A DNA stretch of 64,000 nucleotides from contig NC_080168.1 of NCBI RefSeq assembly GCF_950295315.1, forward strand, positions 65,185,838 through 65,249,837, read 5' to 3'. Within the stretch, counting starts at the first letter, position 1, and the number at the start of each line of letters is the position of its first letter. The stretch is from Erinaceus europaeus. Lineage: Eukaryota > Chordata > Mammalia > Eulipotyphla > Erinaceidae. The notes below the pieces were generated by a model. The model ran no database searches. It worked only from the letters and a program-made list of their open reading frames with translations, and was not told the origin of the DNA. Shown piece by piece: positions 42,657-52,170 of this stretch. A program made the position numbers and the translations under genes.

Positions 42657-42946
42657 GGGGCCGGTTGGTAGCGCAGAGTGTTAAGCGCACATAGCACGAA
42701 GTGCAAGGACTGGCATAAGGATCCCGGTCTGAGCCCGGGGCTCCCCACCTGCAGGGATGTTGCTTCACAGGTGATGAAGCAGGTCTGCAGGAGTCTATCT
42801 TTTTCTCTCCCTCTCTGTCTTCCCCTCCTCTCTCTATTTCTCTCTCTCCTATCCCAACAATGACAACATCAATAACAGCAACAATAATAACTACAACAAC
42901 AATAAAACAACAAGGGCTACAAAAGGGGGGGAAGCAAATTAAAAAA
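42657..42946 (+). repeat. SINE-1 short form, sense, with TSD
   Basis: ggggccggttggtagcgcag then gtgttaagcgcacatagcac; the B-box region is ggtctgagcccgg; body, spacer caatgacaacatcaataaca, tail gggctacaaaagg. ttccacttta occurs at both edges (about 42646 and 42949), the likely TSD. No 3' module. Confidence 0.9.
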
Positions 42947-42958
42947 AAATTCCACTTT

Positions 42959-43442
42959 ATTCACAGCTAGCCAAAAGAAGACATTCAGGATACCCATCAG
43001 CTGATGCATGAATGCAGTGTGGCACCCTTACACTGTACTGCAGGCTGTGAATGTCAGTGCAGGATTCTTTTGCCCGGCAGGGACCAGAACAGCAGTGCTG
43101 GTGCCTGCTGGGACATGGAGGGCCTCCTGGGAGGTCCTGAGAGCAGGAGCTAGGCAGAGCATCCCCTGCACCATGACTCACTTCCTCCTAGAATCCAGGC
43201 AAGGCTGTACACAGACAGGAAGCAGACCCGTGGTTCCCCAAGACTATGGCTTCATGAGGTTGGAGGCTGGGGGTAAGAACTGCTGCTATGTAGGAGTTCT
43301 AGTTGAGGTGTCAAAACGGTTCTAAAACCTAGAGTGATCATGATTGCATGATACTACCCCAGCCATTGAATTATAGAATTCACATGGATGACCAGTGCAT
43401 GTGTGTTATTTCAAGAGAGCCACTATTTAAAAGTAAGCAGAT
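42959..43442. other. Unique sequence
   Basis: No repeat recognised. A 105-codon plus frame (43008-43325) has no known motif. Confidence 0.35.
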
Positions 43443-43610
43443 GAGCAAGAGCTAGCCTATCTGGTAGTGTGTGTACTCTGCTGATAACAAGGCCCTGGGG
43501 GGGCCTAACACTATGAGGGAACACCAGGGAAATGAGTGCCTCCATGCTGTCATTCCTCTCTCTCAATCTGTTTCTCCCTCGACCCTCAGTGAATAAAGGC
43601 ACTCAGTGGT
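43443..43610 (+). repeat. SINE-3 type, sense
   Basis: gagcaagagctagcctatct, ggtagtgtgtgtactctgct, aacaccagggaaatgagtgc, and a tctctcaatctgtttctcc tail with gaataaa. Diverged. Confidence 0.6.
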
Positions 43611-43685
43611 ATCACATGTATGAGGTCCCATCTTCTTTCCTCCAGTGCTGCATAAAACTGATCAATTAATTGTAAAGAAACCTCC

Positions 43686-43822
43686 TTTGGACTGGAAGGT
43701 AGCTCATGTGCAGGGACCCAAGTTTGCACCAAGCATCACATGCAAGAGCCACCACCCTAAGGAAGACACTGGCATAGCTGTGTCTCTACTTTCTCTGTCT
43801 CTCTCTACAATAAGAAAATGAG
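43686..43822 (+). repeat. SINE-3 type, sense, shortened
   Basis: actggaaggtagctcatgtg, caagcatcacatgcaagagc, agctgtgtctctactttctc, then tctctctacaataagaaaat. Confidence 0.55.
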
Positions 43823-44637
43823 AAAGCCAGTCCCTTAACAACATACTCCCTGCTCAAGGGGTGTGGTTTGTAATTGGCATGTGGTGGAACCTCGGGATCA
43901 GCCTTCTGGCCTCTGCTGGTGTCTCATCATGTGGCAGCACTTGGGCTCCAGAGACTGGCATCAATGCTGCCAAGAGAGGGGCATTCTCAGGGCAGGGACG
44001 CTTGAGACACATTGCCCCTGGCTGTGCAAGAAACCACAGCTCCAACTGCCCTCTGGTGCAGCCTCCCTCAGGGGCTCAGGGTCTGCTGGGTTGCAGGCAA
44101 GAACTTCAGCAGTTCTTGAAGGAGGGTGCCTTTGGTTTGGGGTAAGATGCACCTTAAATAAAGTCAGCCTTCGAGCAGTTTGAGAGAGGCAAGGGATCCA
44201 CATGGAGACTTCCAGGATGTCGGGCTCCACATGCAGGAGTATGATGCTAAGCAGCAGTCCTGCACAGTTAGAGAGGAGAGTTTCTCCTGTGCCGATTGGG
44301 TAGGCAGCAGGGAAGTGGTGCAGCTGTAGATCCTGCCTGTTCTGCAAGCTGGCTTGCCAGTACAGCTTCATGGAGAATGATCTCCTTATGGCCAGTTTAG
44401 TTCTAGGGAAACATGCTTTGTGACCAGGCAATTAAGAAGCACACTTTGTGACCAGGAAATTGTTTGAAATCCATCAGTCCTTTTGGTCTCAGGTGTCGCT
44501 GCCCTTAATGTCATCTCAGATGCAGAGAACATTTATGAGGGTAACATCTATGAATATTTACTGAATTGCTGGCTCTGCAAACTAAAGTTGAGACAATTTC
44601 AATATACCTAACATCAGTTCATTTTAATAATAATATC
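43823..44637. other. Unique sequence; short tandem repeat near 44416
   Basis: Frames of up to 156 codons (44431-43961, minus) show no known domain. ctttgtgaccaggcaatt at 44416 is repeated 28 bp later with one change. Confidence 0.4.
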
Positions 44638-44810
44638 AGCAGGCAATAAGATAGCTGACTAGATAGGATATATATCTTGTCACACGTGAGGCCTGGGTTA
44701 GAGTCCTGGCACTGCATGGGAGTACCATATCATCAAGGAAAGCTCAAGTGGTGGTGTCTCTATCTCCTTCTGTCTCTGTCTCTTTCTAACACAGAAATAA
44801 TGAAAAGGCA
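44638..44810 (+). repeat. SINE-3 type, sense
   Basis: ggcaataagatagctgacta, cgtgaggcctgggttagagt, ctggcactgcatgggagtac, tggtggtgtctctatctcc. Confidence 0.7.
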
Positions 44811-45784
44811 CCCAGTATACGGACAGAGCGCATATAGAAGACCCAATGTCGCAAAATAATAGTGATAATAACAGCAGCAGCAGCAACCTCATCACATACT
44901 AACACCAAGGGCACAGTTTTAGAAGCTGTGTCTACATCTGCCAAATCCAGCTGTTGGGTGAGAGATGTGTTCTCACATGCTTCCTAGGAAGGAGATAGCT
45001 GGTGTCTCCTCTTGGCCTTGCATTCACATTGCTGAGGTGTCCCTTGGTCTGGCTTCAGACACTCCCTTGGGCCCATGGAGAGGACGAGTGTGAACAAATG
45101 GCATCTTCCATGACCATGCTCAGTGTTGGGATTCACTCCACTGGAAGTATTTGGGAATGCCCCTGCAGTGACATGCTGGCACTCATTGTTAGAGCAATTC
45201 TGCTGTTTTTATAAAATGAGGAAAGCAAGACTTGGGAAGGGAAGGAACTGGCCAAGATGAAGTGCTGGTGGCTTCAGAGTAGGTTGGTGACCACGTGGGG
45301 TCCCCAACACCTCATGTGTCCTCTCTGGACTGCTCACGGGGCACTGTCACTGCACTTCCTCTTATCACTGGCCATGGTGTTGATAGGACTGTGTCCCTCT
45401 GGACTGGTTTGAAATGCTGAATGAACTCTCATGACAAGCCACTCCTCATTTTTCTGAGGTCTCCAGGCAACTGTCTGACTAATCCTTTTGGATTAATACA
45501 AGGCAATTTAGTGTCTCAACTGTTATCAAATGACTCTCATCCCCAGAAATTATAAATCATTGGAAATCATCATCATATTGGCAGATAGAACTTGCTTTAA
45601 TTATTCTTCTCTCCCTTTAAATACAGTCTATTCCACTCTTAGCCAATGTCTGACACTCTAGTACATCTTGTTGTTTTACAAATAAAACAACAAACACATT
45701 GCTTCAATAAAGTACCTTAAGTAATAAAAGCTAGAATATCCAGGTTCATAATAATAATTATTTCTCACTTAGGAATTTTGTTTC
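44811..45784. other. Unique block with MIR remnant
   Basis: A MIR-like remnant is listed at 45185-45280. A homeodomain-word-rich segment lies at about 45430-45760. No exon supported. Confidence 0.4.
45185..45280 (-). repeat. MIR-like remnant, antisense
   Basis: tttttataaaatgaggaaag, cttgggaagggaaggaactg, gccaagatgaagtgctggtg follows reversed MIR (ttttacagatgaggaaact ... gaagtgacttgcccaaggtc). Confidence 0.5.
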
Positions 45785-45890
45785 ATTTATTTATTTTTCT
45801 CCAAAAAGAAACACCAGAGCACCAAAACATCTTCAGTACAGTAAGAGTCAGACTCTAACCTGGGTCATGCACATGACAAAGCCTTTACTT
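45785..45890 (-). repeat. Old SINE, antisense
   Basis: ccaaaaagaaacaccagagc, gagtcagactctaacctggg, catgcacatgacaaagcctt. The B-box region is reversed and strongly decayed. Confidence 0.4.
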
Positions 45891-46224
45891 ATTTTTAAGG
45901 CAAAAATGTCTACTATGTAAATTGAAAGTTTTTCAGATCAATATTTTTGTCTTAGTTTACATATGGAATGAAATGATTATTGCAATTAGCATGTCTCCAC
46001 CCATGTTCTAGTTTGTGTGTGTGTGTGTGTGATGAAGAGAATTGCTGTCTTAATAAACACCCAGTAATCAGTACAGTATTACTAGTTATGCATTGTGATG
46101 TACCCTACATCCCTGGACTGACTCATTCTATGCAGCTGAAACTCCAGGCCCTCAGTATACATCCTTCTAGTTTTCCCACCTGTGTGGTAACCACTGTGCT
46201 ACTTGTTTACTTCTCTCTCTTTAG

Positions 46225-46469
46225 ATATAACTTGTTAGTTTATGCAGTGCTGAGGAATCAGCCCAGGGTCTTGCATGTGTGTGATTATTCCAGTTCTGTT
46301 CTGTGTTTTCAGAGATAGCACAAGAAGAGACACCACACCACTGTTCCATTATCCATGGGGCTTCCCCCTGCTGCTTCATTGATTCTTTGGTGATGCCAGG
46401 CATGGGACCCAGAACTTCATTCATAGTAAGGGAATTCACATCCCAAACCATCTCTCAGGTCTCTGTATC
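46225..46469 (-). repeat. SINE-3 antisense, possibly two fragments
   Basis: 46228-46290 carries aggaatcagcccagggtctt. 46310-46469 carries aagagacaccacaccactgt, tccatggggcttccccctg and gggacccagaacttcattca, then accatctctcagg. The second is a fuller element. Confidence 0.6.
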
Positions 46470-46684
46470 AGCTGATTTAAATTCTGCATGTAAGTGAGAT
46501 CATTCATTTTTTTTCCCTTCTGCATCTGGTTCATTTTACTTAATATAATGTCCCCCAGCTTCACCCACATTGTTGCAAACGGCTGATTGACCTTGCTTAA
46601 GGCTGAGTGATTTTCCTGTTTGCATTTTTATTCCACAGTTCCTTTGCCCATTCATCCATGGATGGACCCTTGGCTTGTTTCCTT

Positions 46685-46742
46685 TTTTTATTATTTTTTA
46701 ATTTTTGCCTCCAGGATTATCACTGGGGCTTGGTGCCTACAA
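46685..46742 (-). repeat. Orphan SINE 3' module with perfect TSD
   Basis: T/A-rich tail, then tttgcctccaggattatcac and tggggcttggtgcctac. Only the roughly 58-bp module is present, with no tRNA head or body. It is flanked by gcttgtttcctt at 46673-46684 and again at 46743-46754, a perfect 12-bp TSD. Confidence 0.85.
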
Positions 46743-47057
46743 GCTTGTTTCCTTATCCTGGCTTTGATAGCAATGAGTAGAGGATAGCAGATAGTCTCTT
46801 GGAGACAGTGGAGGAAATCTCTTTCATCTGGATGTGTACCAGACAAGGAATTGCTGGTAGTTGTATTTTTAGGTTTTCAAGATACTTCTATATTGTGTTT
46901 CTATAGTGGCTGTATGTTGTAACCAGCACTGTACATAGGTTCCATGTTCTCCACACCCCCAACTGGAGTTTCTGTAGTAGCCCTCCTGGCTATGATAAGG
47001 TGCCGTCTCATTTGGCTCCAGTTCCCTGATGATGAGTGATGTCTGTTACCTTTTCTT

Positions 47058-47357
47058 TTTTTTCTTTCTTTTTTTTAATATTTTTTTCTTTTTTAAATTT
47101 ATTTTCCCTTTTTTGTCCTTGTTGTTTAACATTGTTGTGGTTATTGATGTTGTTGTTGGTGGATAGGACAGAGAAAAATGGAGAGAGGAAGGGAAGACAG
47201 AGTGGGGAGAGAAAGACAGACACCTGCAGATCTGCTTCACCGCCTGTGAAGTGACTCCCCTGCAGGTGTGGAGCCAGGGGCTCGAACCGGGATCCTTACA
47301 CTGGTCCTTGCACTTTGCGCCATGTGTGCTTAACCCGCTGTACCACCAGCAACTCCC
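47058..47357 (-). repeat. SINE-1 short form, antisense, with perfect TSD
   Basis: Spacer tgttgtttaacattgttgtg, body, reversed B box ggctcgaaccgggatc, reversed A box cttaacccgctgtaccacca. Flanked by ctgttaccttttctt at 47043-47057 and 47358-47372, a perfect 15-bp TSD. No module. Confidence 0.95.
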
Positions 47358-47431
47358 CTGTTACCTTTTCTTATACTTGTTGACTACTTGTATGCCTTTG
47401 TTCGGAAATTGTCTAACTCAGATTCTTCACT

Positions 47432-48184
47432 TATTTTTTATTAGTGATTTAACACTGATTTACAAAGTTATGAGATAACAGATATAATTCCACACATTCC
47501 CACCACCGTAGTTCTGTGTCCCCATTCCCACCAGTGGAAACTGAAGTGGTTCTCCCAAGGCCACAAATATGGTTGACTATTATTTCTACAGCTATCTACC
47601 TATTTATATTTATATATTTGCCCTTTTCCCCCTATGGTCCTGCTTTCTCTTCCTTTCTAAGTCATGCCTACATCTATACACTACTTCTGAGTGTTCCTCC
47701 TTTTTTTTTTTTTTGTTCTTCTTCTCCAAGTCTTGATGGAATTGGGCCCTCTGGTTATCTTCCCCTAACATTTCTACCCCTCTGAGTGTATCCAAAATCC
47801 TTTTTTTTTTCCTCCCTCCAGGGTATCACTGGGGCTTGGTGCCAGTGCTGTGAATCCACTGCTTCTGATAGCTATTTTTTCCATTTTATTGGATAGGACA
47901 GAGAGAAATTGATAGAGGATAGGGAGACAAAGAGGAGGAGAGAAAGACACCTGCACATCTGCTTCACCATTAGTGAAGCATCTTCCCTGCAGGTGGGGAG
48001 CCAGGGCATCAAATCAGGCTTGCACAGGTGCACACAATGTGTGCTTAACCAGGTGCGCTACCACTCAGCCCCCTGGACCAAAATCCTTTATGGGGTGCAG
48101 AAGATGGGAGTTCTGGCTTCTGTAATTGCTTCTCTGCTGGATATGGGTGTTGGCAGGTCGATCCATACCCCCAGTCTCTTCACT
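47432..48184 (-). mobile_element. Unclassified poly(A) retroposon, copy 3, split by SINE
   Basis: ttagtgatttaacactgatt, cacattcccaccaccgtagt, tctacagctatctacctatt, then after the SINE gttctggcttctgtaattgc and gggtgttggcaggtcgatcc. tcttcact occurs near both ends (47424 and 48177) and may be its TSD. Confidence 0.6.
47804..48077 (-). repeat. SINE-2-like with 3' module, antisense, with TSD
   Basis: Module cctccagggtatcactgggg ... ccactgcttctgata; body ggacagagagaaattgatag; reversed head accaggtgcgctaccactca. Flanked by ccaaaatccttt at 47792-47803 and 48078-48089, a perfect 12-bp TSD. Confidence 0.9.
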
Positions 48185-48617
48185 CAGTTTTTTAATTAGG
48201 TTACTAGTTATATCAATATTGAATTGTATTAATTCCTTATATACTTTAACCCCTAATAAATGATTTACAAATATTTTTACCATCCCACAGATTGATGTTT
48301 TAAGTTTGATGCTATTTCACTTTTTATTTTTGTTTTCTCCTCCAAGATTTTTGTGTCAGATCCAAAGAGACATTCCCCAGGGAAATGTCAGGGAAGTTCT
48401 CCCACCCCTGCTTCCTTATAGTTTCAGGGCTTATATTCAGGCCTTTAATCCATTTGAATTGGTTTTTGTGTATGGGGTAAGATAAATGTTCTTTTACATG
48501 TGGATATGAGGTTTTCCCACCAATTTACAATTTTTTTCTGCTTCTGTGGGGAAAAAGCCATTGGAATTTTGGTAAGAATTGTATTAAATCAGTATATTAT
48601 TTTGGGTGAATATTCAC

Positions 48618-49090
48618 ATCAAAAGATTATAAACCATGACCAGTGGGATATACTCCTAAGATGCAAGTTTACATCTGCAAAGCAATCTATATAATGTACC
48701 ACATTAAGAGATGGTAGGTGGTGCTGGGAGGAGCTAGGCGTTACCCTGCAAGACCCTGAGCTCTAACCCCAGTACTGCATGGAAGCATCATGAAACACAC
48801 CAGAGGAATTCCTCGATGGAGCAGTGTTTTGTGTTTCTCTCTCTCTCTCTCTCTCTTCTCTCTAAGGATGAAAAATAAACCTGGACCAAGGAGGCAGCTG
48901 AGCAATATCACATTTGCACATAAACCTGGGCTCATTCCCAGCACCATGTGGGAGGAAAAAGAAGAATGGAAAAAGAAAAACAACAGAATCACCTCACTGG
49001 GCATAGAAAAAGAAACTGACAAAGTGTCAATATCCATTCATTCTAAACATTCTCAACAAAATAGGAATAAAAGGAAATCTCTTCAGCACA
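48618..49090 (+). mobile_element. Old L1 ORF2 RT region, sense, inverted against 46470-48617
   Basis: 48618-48712 (ttataaaccatgaccagtgg, then atgcaagtttacatctgc) and 48972-49090 (gaaactgacaaagtgtcaat, then cattctcaacaaaataggaa) follow the sense L1 RT region (DQVGFIPGMQ ... INVIQHIN ... [20 protein letters not shown]). A SINE sits between them. The segment lies 5' of the antisense part in L1 order, so the L1 is 5'-inverted. Confidence 0.7.
48713..48971 (+). repeat. SINE-3 type, sense, plus a second partial copy
   Basis: 48718-48875: gtgctgggaggagctaggcg, ccctgagctctaaccccagt, ctgcatggaagcatcatgaa, (CT)n tail. 48880-48960: aggaggcagctgagcaatat, then aacctgggctcattcccagc and accatgtgggagg. Probably two insertions. 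Confidence 0.65.
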
Positions 49091-49192
49091 GATCATTGAT
49101 GAGAAGGCCGCATCTGGAGAGGGGAACTGGCTCACTTAAAATATACATCTTTGTGGACCAACACTATCTTAATAATAATTTTTTTAAAAAAG

Positions 49193-49300
49193 GCTCACAT
49201 GATGCAGTAGCTAGTGTTGGGCTTAAAAGTATGAGGTCCTGAGTTTGATTCCCAGCACCATATCACATGTGCCAGGGTGATGTTCTGACTCTCTCTTTTC
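49193..49300 (+). repeat. SINE-4 type, sense
   Basis: ggctcacatgatgcagtagc, tatgaggtcctgagtttgat, tcccagcaccatatcacatg, tgccagggtgatgttctgac. Followed directly by the long pyrimidine tract. Confidence 0.65.
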
Positions 49301-49303
49301 CTA

Positions 49304-49470
49304 CTCCCTTCTTCTTCTTCTTCTTCTTCTTCTTCTTCTTCTTCTTCTTCTTCTTCTTCTTCTTCCTCTTCCTCTTCCTCTTCCTCTTCCTCTTCCTCTT
49401 CCTCTTCCTCTTCCTCTTCTTCTCCTCCTCCTCCTTCTCCTCCTCCTTCTTCTTCTCTCTTTCTTTCTTT
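49304..49470. repeat. (TTC)n / (TTCCTC)n polypyrimidine tract
   Basis: About 165 bp of almost pure pyrimidine: TTC triplets (49310-49364), then TTCCTC hexamers (49365-49418), then mixed CTC/TTC. The open frame of poly-Glu across it is an artefact of the repeat. Confidence 0.95.
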
Positions 49471-49474
49471 CATT

Positions 49475-49745
49475 CACCTCCAGGGTTATTGCTGGGGCTC
49501 GCTCAGTGCCAGCACTACGAATCCACTACTCCTGGCAGCCAATTTTTTCCATTGGGTAGAACAGAGAGAAATTGAGAGAGGAGGGGAATAGAGAGAGGGG
49601 AAGAGAAAAAGAGACACCTGTAGACCTGCTTCACCACTTGTGAAACATCTTCCCTACAGGTGGGGAGCTGGGATCCTTGCATGGGTTCTTGCACTTCATA
49701 CTACGTGTGTTTAACCCAGTGTGTGGCCACCTCTTGGCCCCTCCT
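49475..49745 (-). repeat. SINE-2-like with 3' module, antisense
   Basis: Module cacctccagggttattgctg ... ctactcctggcagcc; ttccattgggtagaacagag; body; reversed head gtgtttaacccagtgtgtgg. Confidence 0.75.
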
Positions 49746-50057
49746 CCTATCTTCCAAAACCCACATCTAACATCACGATCAAAAAGAGACAAAAACTTTT
49801 CTTCTAAGATCCTCTAAACTTTAAGTGGACAAGGACAATCAGAGAACGTAAAGAAATAAGAAGTCAAGTCAGAAAGAGGGGAATAAAGTTCTCTCTGCAG
49901 ATACTAGTTCCTACAAATTCCTAGAATTTCCACATAGTATCTGTTGATTTTTAGAAGAAAAGGCACCAACAAAAATGCACAGAGACAGAAACCATTGCCT
50001 TTTGCTAATGCACCTGTGTTTTTTGTGAGTAGTAATGCTACTTTAAAAAATCAGCTT
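49746..50057. other. Unique sequence
   Basis: Purine-rich in parts, no feature recognised. Confidence 0.35.
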
Positions 50058-50067
50058 ATCTTGTCTT

Positions 50068-50409
50068 TTTTTTTTTTTTTTTGCCTCCAGGGTTGTTGCT
50101 GGTGCTCTGTGCCTGCACTATGAATCCACTGCTCCTGGAGGCCATTTTCTTCCTTTTGTTGCCCTTGTTGTTTATCGTTGTGGTTATTATTGTTGTTGTT
50201 ATTGTTGTCATTGTTGGATAGGACAGAGAAAAATCCAGAGAGGAAGGGAAGACAGGGAGAGAGAATGATAGACACCTGCAGACCTGCTTCACTGCTTGTG
50301 AAGCAACCCCCCTGCAGGTAGGGAACCTGGGACTCAATCTGGGATCCCTATGCTAGTCCTTGTGCTTTGCGCCATGTGCACTTAACCCGCTGCACTACTG
50401 CCCACCCCC
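50068..50409 (-). repeat. SINE-1 long form with 3' module, antisense, with TSD
   Basis: Poly(T), module gcctccagggttgttgctgg ... gctcctggaggcc, ttgttgcccttgttgtttat spacer, body, reversed A box cgctgcactactgcccacc. Flanked by atcttgtctt at 50058-50067 and 50410-50419. Confidence 0.9.
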
Positions 50410-50419
50410 ATCTTGTCTT

Positions 50420-50449
50420 CTTTCTTTCTCTCTCCCTTTCCCTTTCTTC

Positions 50450-50508
<59 letters not shown>

Positions 50509-50633
50509 TCCTTCTTTCTTTCTTTCTTTCTTTCTCTCTCTCTCTCTCTTTCTATCTTTCTTTCTTTATCTCGCTCTCTTTCTTTCTTTCTTTCCTTCTT
50601 TATTTCTATCTTTCTTTCTCCTTTTTTTTCTGA
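50420..50633. repeat. (CTTT)n tract
   Basis: About 210 bp of pyrimidine, mainly CTTT units with CT-rich and TATC interruptions. The long frames across it in both strands are repeat artefacts. Confidence 0.95.
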
Positions 50634-50818
50634 ACTGGATGAAAGGATTAACTTTTTCAGAGAGAGAGAAGGGGATGGAAGGAGAGACTGAGAGGGAGGG
50701 AGCGAGAAATGCTTCCCCAGTGTTATCATGGCACATCCATTGGTGCTCTGGCTCATACCTGACTGTGCACAGGGCATGACACTTGCCCTACCCGGTGAGC
50801 TGTCTCCCTGGCCCTGGA
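50634..50818 (-). repeat. SINE-3 type, antisense
   Basis: gagagagagaaggggatgga, ttatcatggcacatccattg, tgacacttgccctacccggt, gagctgtctccctggccc, the reversed SINE-3 layout. Confidence 0.65.
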
Positions 50819-51984
50819 ACCCTGCTTTTGAGGCAGGTGTCATGTTAGGAAAAATGAGCCCATTAACTGGTCCTCTTGTGTCCCCCTTGAGTTCTGAACA
50901 AGTGGAGAAATGAAGCAGTAGAAGAAGTCAGGCAGGCAGTTCGGTGTCCCTGTGCCCTTGAGATCATGTTGCCTTGCCCCATTTCCTGTTGAATCTTGGG
51001 GCACATGAGCATGATATGTGGAAATAGGTTACAAGAAACCTCCACTTAATTTAACAGGGCCTCCTTTAGCTCCTGACTGTAGCTTAAAGCATTCCATTTC
51101 TATATTGACCTCCTGTTCTTGTTTTACTTTTGTCTTGATTCTATTTTCTATTTATCTTACTATATTTTGGTGCATAATTTGTGTGTGTTTGCTGTGTATA
51201 CTTTTCTGTGTTAAGTGCTTGATACTCAGGCAATTGCAAAGACTTCAAGCGGTGCATGCTTTATTAAAATTCACTTCATAAACACTCCTAAATCCATTTG
51301 CTTATGGCAGAGTTTAGTAGACAGATACAAAGATGAAATTCCTAGAATTTAATAACACCAGAAAAGCCAAAGTAAACACTAGCTCTCCACATGTTATTTA
51401 CACTAATCCAAACTTAGAAACAATCTAAATGCCTATTCACCGAATTGTCCTGCAACCACCCTAAAGAACACCTTTCACTCTAAAGAGTATTTGCCTGTGT
51501 CCTGTGGACGTCAACTCATTGAACTCATGCCCTCAAGATTCCTGGGGCTGGAGGTGTCTTGATTGATGCTCCTTCATATACATACATCTGGGCAGAGGTG
51601 TACTAGTTAGGGCATTTTGATTGTAAATTACTGAAACACCACCCACACAAGCTGCTTTAGCAAAATAAAACAGTATCAACTCCCATCCATTGGCACATTC
51701 TAGGGGATGAGCTTAGAGCATGGATGCATCTAGACCTTCCGGTAATGCAGAGCTTTGTCCCCCAGCTATTTTTTTTCCTTCTGGCTTAGTCTCAGGAAGG
51801 CATTTCCCTTGCTGTAGCGAGTAGTCCAGGTCTAAATTCTGCCCACTTGCTGTCAAGTGAAGCACCTCTCCCTAAAGTCTGCAGCTTGGCCCTTTTTGTT
51901 TTGCTCATGTGTTTCTGGAAATGCGCTTGGAGCTTCTTACATTCACAAGGCCGCTGAGCAGGCTCCTGGATAAGCTTTTTCATT
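50819..51984. other. Unique sequence; possible L1 trace
   Basis: A short stretch at about 51395-51450 (gttatttacactaatccaaa, then caatctaaatgcctattcac) may be a sense L1 ORF2 trace. Otherwise nothing recognised. Confidence 0.35.
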
Positions 51985-52170
51985 CTCTATGGGTGAGGGG
52001 CGATAGATGGGAGAAGGACACAAGAGAGAGACTGAGAAAAGAGAGATCACAGCCTCTCCACCATCTATGAAGCTCCTCAGTGCTACCATTGGCACTCCCA
52101 TGTAGTGCCAGGGCTCCAACCCAGGACCCTGTGTAAGGGAAGGGGTGTGCCACACAGGCCAGACAACCTG
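51985..52170 (-). repeat. SINE-3 type, antisense
   Basis: agagagagactgagaaaaga, ccaccatctatgaagctcct, ggcactcccatgtagtgcca, gggctccaacccaggaccct. Confidence 0.65.

Larger units (their letters stand above)
46470..48617 (-). mobile_element. Ancient L1, antisense, carrying several insertions
   Basis: L1 pieces at 46470-46672, 46755-47042, 47373-47422 and 48185-48617 join in order when the insertions are removed. Guides: tgtaagtgagatcattcatt, ccacattgttgcaaacggct, tcatttggctccagttccct, taatccatttgaattggttt. This old L1 served as target for a SINE-1, an orphan 3' module and an unclassified retroposon. Confidence 0.75.

Noticed and set aside
43961..44431. 156-codon minus-strand frame
   Set aside because: Overlapping frames on the opposite strand are equally open, and no family similarity is visible.
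49195..49575. Long Glu-rich and Phe/Leu-rich open frames
   Set aside because: They are translations of the (TTC)n tract and its complement; the flanks are SINEs.
50360..50843. 139- and 153-codon frames
   Set aside because: They run through the (CTTT)n tract and SINE sequence; low-complexity artefacts.
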